A DNA stretch of 64,000 bases from Eonycteris spelaea (lineage: Eukaryota; Chordata; Mammalia; Chiroptera; Pteropodidae), in NCBI GenBank assembly GCA_003508835.1, contig PUFA01000225.1:1240001-1304000 (forward strand), written 5' to 3'. Shown piece after piece: positions 14,001-25,100 of this stretch (positions are counted from its first letter, which is position 1; every line of letters begins with the position of its first letter). A program made the translations under genes and the position numbers. Under the pieces are notes generated by a model. That model was given only the letters and a program-made list of their open reading frames with translations, did no database searches and was not told where the DNA came from.

Positions 14001-17000
14001 AATAAGTTAAAGTCAGACTCTGCCCAGTAGAGTTAGAGGCACAAATTGGGTCCTTATTGGGGGAGACATAGGCCCCCTGCCCTCAGGAGTCCCTGGTCTG
14101 AAGAGGGAGATGAAGCCCTCTCTCCAGCCTGTTGGGGGAAACAGGAAACCCACACGCAGAGGCCCGTGGTGGCAGAAAGCCTGAGTGAAGGCCAAGGGGA
14201 AACAGCTGTAAGAGAGGCGAGATCACTCAGGTGGGGCTTTCCAGGGAGGTGGGCGTTGGGGAGGACTTCACAGAGGATTGGCTGGCATTGCCGCAGGAAC
14301 ACACTCCATCTTTAGAAGCCCATCAGAGAGGGCGGGCTCCACCTTAAAAGTCAGGGAGTGCCAGGTGGGCCGTGTGTGTGCACACGCGTGTGCCCATAAG
14401 CTTGCACAACGTCATTCTCTTCTGTGGTGGACTGTTTATCTTCTGACACAATCCAGTGGGAAAGGTCCGGAAATCCTGCAGCAAACAAAGTGCCTCCAGT
14501 CTGCACCTCGTGGGGCAAAAGAAAACAGACCTCGGGGCTTACGCTGGACCATCCGGCTTCCTGGTCCCGGAGTCCCGGCCTCCATACTGCACTGACAACG
14601 CTCCTTCCCTTCGCGGGTCCCCCTTGGAGAGCAAAGCTGTGTTGTTTCCAAAATAATAATGGGCATGGCAGAAAAGAGGAGTGGAGGGAAATGGGGGGTT
14701 TCTGAAACCCCAGGGAAGATCCTGGTACAAGAAAAGGAGAGTTGCAAAGAAGAAAGGAAAATGGTTGGGGGCCAGAGGGCAGCAAGTAGGAAGTTTGTGC
14801 TGGAAGTTGGGGATCCAGCCCCGCCAGCCTCTTGCTAACCCCTACCAGGACCTTGAGCTAGTGACGGTATGACACCCTCTGCCCTGATGCTCAGTGGGAC
14901 TGGGTGCTACATGTACAACATCACTCTGAGGCCCAACAACAGCTGGGTAGCTGTTGTCAGCCCGAATCCAGCCTGCCTGCTTCTGGAGGGGTGACAAGTG
15001 TGCGTAGTGCAAGAGAAGCTCTAAGTCAGGGTGACAAGCTACACAGTGACACCATGCCACAGCCAACAAGCTAATGGCCCCCTGACATACTCTCCCTCCC
15101 CAGCCCATGCTGGGCCCAAGCCGGGAGGCCAGGGCTGCTCCTGGTATTGCTGGCAGTCCTTCCCAAGAGGGGGTGAGGGCTGGCGTGGGGTGAGTCTCCC
15201 CACCTCTCCCTCTGGCCTGAGCTTGGGCTAACGTGGAAGAATCCATCTTTGGGTTCCAGAGCACCAGAGGAAGTTTCCAGCCAGAGGCCAAAGTCAGTGC
15301 TGACACGGCAGGGGAGGATATGAGCTGGGGGTTCAGAGGGGCCTCGGTGTCTAGCCCAGTCTCTGCTCTACTCCCACCCAGGTAGCCTTGGCCTGCAGGG
15401 TCCCTCAGAGGTCTTCTCTATCTTTCGGCTTCCACGGGAGCCCCACTCACAGCAGGGCACAGGTGAATCCCACCAGCGATTAAATATCCCAGAGAGGAGC
15501 CTGGCCTGGCCTGGCCTGGCCCAGGGTCGGCTTCATCTGACCACAGAGGAAAAGGGCAGGCTGCCCTTGGAGCCTCAGATGACTTGAATGTTGACCCTGA
15601 TTTCACTGTGCTGAACCTGTGCACTGCTTTACCTCCCTTGAGAATTGCAATCACAGGATGTTACAACCGAAGGACCTTAGAGATGATCTTTTGCAACCCC
15701 CTTTGTGTTCAGATGAATCCCGAGGGGTCAGTTCCCCCATTCTCTTGCCTTCCAGAGGGAACGCCTCAGCCTCAGTCCATTTCTCAGAATCCGAACCTGC
15801 ACTAGGAGCTGGTATGGACTGCTACATGCGACGGTCTACTAGTCCCTTACCCAGCCCTGCCCCAGCGGCACTCACGTTGATCAGGGCCATGATCCAGAAG
15901 GCGTAGGACACGTGGGTCCCTGCCCCATCCTGAGGGGACAGCCCAGGGAACGTCTGGTTGGACCAAGGCCGAGCCTCAGCCTGGTGCTGACCAAGGACCC
16001 TGGAGGCATGGAAGAGGTGGCTGCCGGCAGTAATGTTGGCCGTGCTATTGGCAGGCAAGCAGCTGGCCTCAGACAGGAAGGGGTCCGCGATAAGGGGACT
16101 CAGCAGAGCCCCAAAGCCCACAAAGAAATGTAGAACCTGGGGAAGGAGGAGAAGTGGGGTGGGTAGGGGGATGGTTTGGGCTTCACACCCCGTACCCCAC
16201 TTTGTGCCCCACCTGGGAGGCAGGAGAGGGGAGGTGTGAGCTGCTCTCAGCCACCTGCTCGTCCTGGGATTACTTGGTGACAGTGGTCAATCTCCTCCCT
16301 CACTCTCCTTCCTTTCCCAAATCTTAACCCTCAGTGGGAGGCTGTTCCCATGTTAGCACCCACCGAAGGGATGGGGGCTTCATACAGGGAAGGGCTGGGC
16401 TGGAGTCCTGGGTAACTTGGGAGGACAAGGAAAGAAGAAATACAGAGAGACAAGAGGAAAACAGCAAGCCCTCCTATCACACCACTTCCCAGTTTACAAA
16501 GCACTTGCTGGCTATCCCTAAGATTCCCATGACAACCCTGCAGGCAGGAATCATCGCGCCATTTTAGAGATGAGAAGACCCAAGTCCAGAGCTGCTGGCC
16601 TAGCTGAACTGAGACACCAGTGCTCTTTCTGTGTCACCCCCCTGGCCTAGAGGAAAAGACAGTGAGCCCCGGGGAGTGTGGGACAGCAGCGGGGACAGAT
16701 GCACAGGGCCCTCCCCACCACGCAGCCCCATGCCCGCTGTGGGTCACCTGGAGGAAGACGGCTGAGTCCTTCTGGTAGATCCTCACCAGCTGCATGTTGG
16801 CCACGGTGTCGATGCAGCCCATGGCCAGGCCCGCCAGCGCCATGACGGAGGCCAGCACCTTCACGTTGCTGCAGAAGGGGATGATGGCGAACACCAGGGA
16901 GATGGCCAGAGAAGAGGTGAAGAGGGCCCACAGTGACTGGGCCAGGCTGCGGTCACGGAGGGGCGAGGTCAGCGGAGGGGCCGGAGCTCTTCAGATGTAG

Positions 17001-18990
17001 AGCTCCCTCCTGCCCTCCGCAAGCAGGGCCCCTAGGGACAGCGCCCCGCCCTCTGGTAGAAGTGGGGAGGGAGCTGGGGGAAGAAGCTCTGTCACTTAGT
17101 AGCTGCCAGGTGTGGGCAAGATGTTTAAAGAGCCTCAGTCTCCTCTGAGAACAATCCCTGCCTCACAGGGTGGTTGTGAAGACAAAAGACTGTGGACCGG
17201 GGAACACAGTGGACCTTGACAAGGCGTGACTGCGATTATTTCACTTAGAAGCAATCTTACATTGTTTACTTATAAACGATAGAGGGAAATCTGCCTCGAG
17301 CCTTTCAAGGGAACTGTGCCACAGGCATGACCCTGGAAGAGGGAGGATGGACCCGGAATCAGACTCCCCGGGCTGGGCTGCCGTGCACCTTCCGCATCAG
17401 CAATGCAAAAAGGCCCTTTGCAGGCTCAGTTCAGGCCCGAAAGGCCTGAACCAAAGCCACAGCTGAGGTGTTGGGGGTAATCTGGTGACCCCTCTATGAG
17501 CAGAGGTGTTGGGCTCTGTGCTTGACGAGTGTCTGGAAATGAGGCCCCATGGTCGTCCCCAATGAGAGGTCTCCCCCAGAAGAGCCCACAGCAAGCAGGC
17601 TGAGGGCCTGTCTCCCAGGAGCGAACGAATGAATGGATGAGTGAATGAACGAATGGACTGTCTAAGCCTCTGTCAAGGTCTTTTGAGAGAGGAAGGCAGC
17701 CTCGTATTTTCTGGGGCCAGTCTGAAAGGCGATTGAGGGCTGAAGGAGATCGGGTAGCAAAAAGGTTCTCATAGGGGGAGAGGTTATGGAGGAACCTCCT
17801 CAGATTATGAGAAGTTAGGGAGCCCCCAGTCAGCCTCTGTGGCTGCTGGCGCTGGAGTGGGGTGGGGATGTGGCAAGAAGATGTGTCTGAGTTTCCAACA
17901 TCGAGGAAAGGAGAGATGCCCCCAAGAGACCCTCCAGGCTGCCTTTCCCCCGAGGTTCGTGCCTCTGCCCCCCTTGGCTCTCAGCTTCTCATCTTGCCAT
18001 CTCTGATTAAAGCCTTTATCAGAAGGGCTCTGCTGATAGCAGCAGTTCCTTATTTTCTCTTTTCTTGTTTCCGGGCTGCTCTGGCGGGGAGATTCCAGAC
18101 CATGACCCCTGCCTGTTCCCAGCTCAGAGCCACACGAGGGGAGTGGGAGAGCTCATTTCGCTGGGACCACTGTGAGGAAAACGGGGAGGTTGTGTTGTGA
18201 GGCCTGTTCTGTTCCCCATCACCCCTCATGACCTCTGTTCCCCCTGACGTCCCTGCTCTGCCAACCCAGCACTGACAGCCTGGCCACTCACTGAGCTTCA
18301 GGCATCTCTGCTTCCTGCAGCCTGGTGCCTGCGTCTTACTCTACTCTGCATTTGGCCCAGAGGTGATGCCCACACCTCTGTGGGCTGTTAAAAATGGCAG
18401 GCCTCTCATGATAGCTCTCTCCTCTTTCCCCTTCCTTCCCTGCACAGGAATACACTAGAAGGCTCCTGGGTGGCCTGACTTTAGGGATAGCAAGAGGGCA
18501 CCCTCTTTCCCAGTCAACTGTTCCCTGCACTGACCCGTCACTGGGGCGCAGGGCGGGGTATGACACTTCTACACCTCACTCGCCACTCTGCAGTACACAC
18601 GGAGGCCCCAGTTACAATCACTCGTGCAGAATTAACACATTATCACACTGCCCTTTAAGACCCGAATAAAAGCGGTTAGTGATCACTTCTAGTGATCACT
18701 CCCCCGCAGCAAAGTCCTGAGGGAATGGGTGCCGGGATCAGTCACGGACATGGCAAGGAGCTGTGGGGAAGTGAGGGAAGACAAAACAAGTTTATATGAC
18801 AACAACCGACATTTGTTTACAGTGTCCAAGACAATGGTGCACATGACAATGCCGTGAGGTAGCCTTTGTAGCTGTTGACCCACAAGTAAATTGAGGCTGA
18901 GAAAGGCTGAGAAAGAGCTGACAGATGCTGGACTCAAACCCAGGATTTCGACTTGATATTCCCTAAGCCATGCTGATTTTCCATAGGAGG

Positions 18991-19036
<46 letters not shown>

Positions 19037-19068
19037 GAGAGAAACTGTGTGTGTGCGTGTGCGTGTGC

Positions 19069-19106
<38 letters not shown>

Positions 19107-22100
19107 GCTGGTTCTGGGCCACAGATGCAACTAGGCAGCAGGGAGCATGAGGCCAAATTCTGCAGAGCCTGGTCTCAGGAAGCAATAGCGAGCAGCTGTA
19201 GTCGCTAGAACATGAGTCCCCAGCGGTTCCTCTGCTGGTGTTAAGGGAGCTTCAAATGCTTCATATAACTGCTGGCTCCAGCACAGGCCTCCCAAGGCAT
19301 CTGCCGCAGACTGTTCACTGTGGTCCCCATGCCTGGCACTTGCTTGGCCCTGAGAAGGTACTCGATCAGAGTTACTGGATGTTGCTAGTGAAATGGGAGT
19401 CGTGCTTGAGGAAATGGGAGTAGGGCTTGTCTTGTCACCATCTCCAGGATGGTCTGGAGAAAGGGTCACAGCCCGTTAGGAGGCTGATGTAGGATTGTAT
19501 GGGGTGGTGGTGACAGAGTCATAGACGGGGAGACACCAGGGAGGTGCTGAGAGGAACAAGGAGGCCCAGGAGACGGGGAAGGGCCGCTGGCCAGTGGGCT
19601 GCCCTGTCCAGGCCTCTCTTCTCCCATTCATACTCTCACTCCTTGCCCAGAGGGCGCTTTCTCGTTCCCAGGCCCAGTGACAGGCAGGAGAGAGAGAAAG
19701 AGAAAACAGGTGGAAAGAAGAGGCTGGAGGGAGACGGGCCTGGGAAATCCCGTCCCCGCATCTCCTGCCACCCCCAGGCCGTGGTTGCCACCCAACGGCT
19801 GAGGCTGAGCCCATAGTGCCATCCCAACGGCTGGGGTTCCTGGGCATGAGGGGGAGGGAGCCCAATTCCCAGTAACTGAGGACAGCTGTACCTCAGGAAA
19901 CCTTGCGTTTGGATCCCAGGCTGCCCTCCCTCCCCAGTGGCTTCAGCAGAGCCGTGCCTGGGCCTTCCGAACATCAGCCTGGACAAATTTCTTTAGAATG
20001 ACATGTTATTGCCAAGAAAAAGGAGTCCCAGATACATCCCAGATCCAGACTGAATTATACTAACTGGCTTGTCACTTACTTACTTGTCTCCTTCCAGGAA
20101 TGTGGGTAATTGAGAAGTATGAAATAATAATGTCAAAACACCTTTGGCAGCAGGGATGCAGTGGGATTTGTAATCAGAAGATTGGTGCCAGGCCCACCTC
20201 TGCCGCTTCCCAGCGGGCAGCTTAGGGCAAGCCACTTACACGCAGCCCTCTGGGCCTCAGTTTCCTTCACTATAAAATGGGTATAGCAGGCTCTGCCTCT
20301 GGAGGCTTCTGTGTGGAGTAAGTGTGATGTTCCAGCCAATCCTCCTAGGCTCACGTACAGGGATCTTTCCCTGGCCACCTGCCGCCCTCCTCCCTGCTGG
20401 CCCCAGGCCACCCCAGGGAGCCTGCCAGGCCCAGAGAATAACGCCCTGCAGGAGGGGTGCAGAGGCTGGTGCTAGCTCTGGACTCCCCCCAGGCCCTGCC
20501 TTTGTTCCTGCTGCTGTGCCATCCGGGGTGACTTGGGAGGCTGGTCCAGGAACTGCTAGAGTGACAAGGGCCTTAGAGTCCTACCCCTCATATTACAGAT
20601 CAGGAACCAGACCCAGGCAGGGAAAGAGAGCTGAGTATTGCCAAGCCGGGATCCAGTTTCTTGACTTCCAATCCAGGCAAAGGCCAGTGCAGTGTCATTG
20701 ATCTGCCCTTCCCCTGGTCCTGGGTTCATAAGTTAATTCAGGCCAATTAGAGGAAGGGCCCTCCTCCCAGGAATAGCCTAGAGAGTCCAGGGAACCCTTC
20801 CTTGAAAGCCTGAGAAATGCCCAAGTTACCATTAATAGTTCCACAAAGAAGGTGCAAACAGGGAGGGCAGGCAGGGAGCCTGGTCCTCCCCAAGCCTAGC
20901 GGGGGCTCTGCTGGAGGTGTTGGGCCCAGTTTGCTGTGTGACCTTGAGCACACAGCTGACCCTGTCAGCCATGTGCTCTGCCTTACCCAGTGGGCACATA
21001 TTATCACCTTGACCAGGCCTTGCTGTAGGCATCGGCTCTGGCCCCCTCCTGGTTCCATTAAGACTAGGGGCTGCTTGGCTTCGAAATAAGAATGGCTCAA
21101 GCAGTAAGGTGTCAGCTGGCCTGTCCTGCCCTCCACTCCCCAGGCGTGGGGAAAACTGCTGCTGAGGCCCAGCGCCTTGCCACCACAGACTGAGTAACCC
21201 CAGATGGAATGAGTGACCCCAGGGTGGGCACTGACATTCTCCTCACACTTTTACCTCAGGGCATCCTCCTGTCTATCCTGGATGATCTCCTTCCTTGAAG
21301 GACCAGGGCAGAGGGGCAGAGCACAGAACCCAGGAGGAGTCAGAGGCACCCCCAGCACCTCTCCGCCCACAAAAGGCAGGCAACCCCTGAAAAAGGAGTA
21401 GGGGGCATGGCATGGGATGAGAAACCAGGAGACATCCCCTGGGAGCTAGGGCAGGCCGGAGACAGCAGCTCAAGCCAGGGCAATAGGGAAGAGGTAGCTT
21501 AGACTGAGGAAGGGGCCAGGGGAGAAGAGGCCCCCCCTTTAGCTGACTACACTGACTCCCCAGTTCGTTCAGGGCCCTCTGTTAAGGCTGGAGCTACCCA
21601 GAAGAAGCAACAGCCAAGTTTGTCTTGGAGACGTCCCAGTCTAAGGCAGGACTGCCCTGGTAGATTCAGGTTGAGCTCCGCCCTTGTGTGATGCTGTGCC
21701 CCAGCCCGATGGGTGCTGGGCTCGCAGTTTAGTGGCAGGGAGTGCTCCCGACACAGTGGCTAGACTTGCAGGTCTGTCAGTCTATAACCTCTCCCCAAGT
21801 TCTTTGCATCCATGTCTCTCCTATCATTCAGGTGTCAGCTCAAATGTCACCTCCTCAAAGAGGCCCTCCCTGACGACCTGTTACTCTCCCCCATCTCTAC
21901 TGCTCTCCCTTACCCTACTTTATTTCCTTTCTTTCACTAAAATGGTCCTTCAGAATGTAAGCTGCAAGAAAACAGGGAGCTTGTCTGTTGTGTTCACACC
22001 CAACGTAGGGTCTGGCTCAAGAGACATTTGTTGAATGAGTGAATAAAGGGGTGGGATGAGTTTTGAGATATTTTTTAATAAAAAAATCGAGGTATAAGTT

Positions 22101-25100
22101 ACATACCATAAAATTCATCTACTCCAAGTGTACAATTCAATAGTTTTTAGTACATTTAGAGTCGTAAACCCATGACCACAGTCTAAATTTAGAGCGTTTC
22201 CATCACCCCAAAAGAAAACCCATACCCATTTGCAGTCACTCCCCATTCCTCTCCACACCCAGCCCTAGTAAACAACTAATCTACTTTCTGTATCTACAGG
22301 TTTTCCTATTCTGGGCTTTTATGAAAATGAAAACCCTGCAGCATGCATCCTTTGTGCCCAGTTTCACTCAGCATGCTGTTTTCCAGCTTCCTCCACGCTG
22401 TGGCACACGTCACTGCTGCACTCCTGTTTATGGCCGAATCACATTCCAGCGTACGAATGTGCCACGTTTTGTTGCTGGACGTTTGGTTCGTTTCTACTTT
22501 TTGGCTATTGTGAATGCTGCTGCTATGAATGTGCACATACACATGTCTGTGTGGACACTGTTTTCAGTTCTCTGTGGCGTGTATCGAGGAGTGGAATTGC
22601 TGGGTCATGTGGGAACTCCATGCCAAGATAGGTTTTTAAAGCAAGAAGCATGGCTGGTGGCAGACCCCTGTAGGCTTTTGGCCCTGGTCTGCTGCATGCT
22701 GAAGGCGGAGAAGCTGCTGGAGGGGGAGGCACAGGCTTTCTAGGGAAACCAACCAAGGGCCCAGCTCAGAGGAGGAAACAGGCTTTTATGCTGTGTTCCA
22801 GGGGCCGCAGGCGCCAGCATCCTGGGGAAGCAGGTCGGAGAGTGGCTTGAAGAACTTTGCACAGAAGACTGGGTTTCAGGCAAGGGGCAGGAGGGGGTCG
22901 GAGCTCGGTCCGCAGTTGGGTAGGGCAGGACTTGCAGGAATTTGAGAAGAAAGGTAGAGAAGGAGATAGTGAATAGGGCAAAGTGGGGAAGAACTCAACA
23001 GCCGTAGGTTAAAAGGGCACATGCCAGGGAGAGGCTGAGGCGAGGCTGGGAGAGAGGCTGGGGAACTGTGAAAGCCATTTATCTGCCCTGATGCCTTTGA
23101 GATAACGGGGTCTCCCAAACTGCCCAAGGTGGTTAGACAGGTCCCCAAGAAACCAGGAAAGAAACCCTAACCTACTGTCTAATACCCCCTCCTCTTTCCT
23201 GTCTGACAAAATACATACCTGTACACCCTGCCAGCCAGGTGGCTTTGTGTTTCTTTGACTGATTTCCTGCTCCTAAGAAGGTCAAGTCCTGATTATTCTG
23301 GCCTAATTACACCCTTCTCCTTATTGGTCTGCATGTAATGGCCTCTCTTCAAGATCTCTTCTATGCTAGGAGCCAGAAAAGAGAAAGAGGGAGGAAGAAG
23401 GAAGGGAGAGAGAGGTGGGGAGAGAGAGGGAAAGAGAGAGAGAAAGAGGGAGAGAGAGAGAGAGAGAGAGAAGACTCCTGTTCTCCCCTGAACCCATTTT
23501 AACCTCTAAGGCTTTCCACACCCAGTCCCTCCAATGCACGTCCTATGGAGGCATCCGAGCACCCGATTCAGCCCTGGCCCTCAGTCTAGGCCAAGCAGCA
23601 GGCAAGACTGAGCAGGATCCTAGAGAAAGAAGCGCTGCCTGACTCTCCTCTCCTCCCACTCCCCCGCAACAGCTGGCCCTTTCCCCGTTCAGCCAATCCC
23701 CAAATGACAAGCACTAGCCTGGTGCACAAGCCAGTAATCACTTAAGCTGAAAAGCACTTGCAGAAGTATTAGCATTTTAACTGAGACGTGGGGAGGCCCC
23801 AAGGAATCAAGCTTTAGAGACTGGGTTCAGGGCTGGCGAAGGTTCTGTTTGTTTGGGGGATGGGGAATCATGATGGGCTGTACAGGCCACCCCTGTGATA
23901 TCCCTCCATTTCCACTGAAGACTGCTTTGCTCTTAAACAAAGGAATGTCTTTGGACATTTTAACTCGGGGATGGGAGGGCCGAGCTTCAGAATTTAAACC
24001 TGAACTACTGATAAGACCTACTTTCCCCACCCTGCTCTACTCCCACCCCTCAGATCCCAGCAGGAAGCCCCAGAGGCCCAGTTTCCTTTCCAGGTGTGTC
24101 AGCTCAAGGACAGTCAGCCCATGCCTGTGCCTGGAGAAAATGGGGCATAATTTGAACCCTGCTGAGTTGAAGCTGACTATTCATAAAGCAAGAGGCATCT
24201 CAAAGTATCTGGTTCTAGAGACAAATGTCTGAGTTCAAATCCTGGCTAGGCTTCTTAATAGTTGTGTGACCCTGGCAAGTCTCTTAACTCTCTGTGCCTT
24301 AGCTTCCTTCTGCATAAAAGGTAAATAATACTACTACTCCTAGGAGTTGTTGTGAAAATGATATTGATACAAATGAGATACTAAGAACGGTTCCTGGCAT
24401 CTGGTAAGTGCTCAACAAAGTTGGTTATTATTGCTACCATTATCATTTTTTTCCTGTGAGCTGGTTTCCTGCTGCAAGACCCCTTCCACTACCTGTCAGA
24501 GGCCCCGTTTAGTGAGGAACCCTGAGGATAGGCAAGTGAGGAAGAGATGGCCCAGTTGGAGGTGTATCTCTGCCCTTTTCACAAAATCTGGCACACCAAC
24601 GTGCCATTTAGAATTATCCTCATTCCCTTTCCTGCTCTTTGTACTACACATATTCCTAAAAATTCTAGGTACGGGAGTTTCTGTAAGTCAAAATACTTAA
24701 AAAACAAGGACAAAAACAGAAAAACACCTTGATAGATTCCTAATTAATCTTCTAGGCATCTCACCTCACACCTGTCCGAATGGTTATCATCAATGAATTA
24801 ATAAACAATGAGTGTTGGGGAGAAAAGGGAACCTCGTGCACTCTTAGGGGGATTGTCGACTGGTGTAGCCACTATGAAAAAAGAAGTATGGAGATTCCTC
24901 AAAAATTAAAAAATAAAGCTACATATGACCCAGCAATTCCACTCCTGGATATTTATCTGAAGAAATCCAAAACATTAACTCTAAAAAATATGTGCGCCCC
25001 TATGTTCACTGTAGCATTATTGACAATAGCCAAGACATGGAAGCAACCCAGGTGTCCATCAAGAGACATGTGGATACAGAAGAGGTGGTGCCTATATACA

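Larger units (their letters stand above)
12806..15875 (-). other. MFSD4A intron 3
   Basis: A 3 kb intron with a reversed MIR (about 13215-13350), an L2-like stretch around 14050-14350, a (CTGGC)4 tandem at 15501-15520, and an old SINE-like trace at 15650-15720. Confidence 0.75.

Noticed and set aside
18689..19156. His-Thr and Ser-Leu repeat 'protein' on the minus strand
   Set aside because: A translation of the GT/GA microsatellite.
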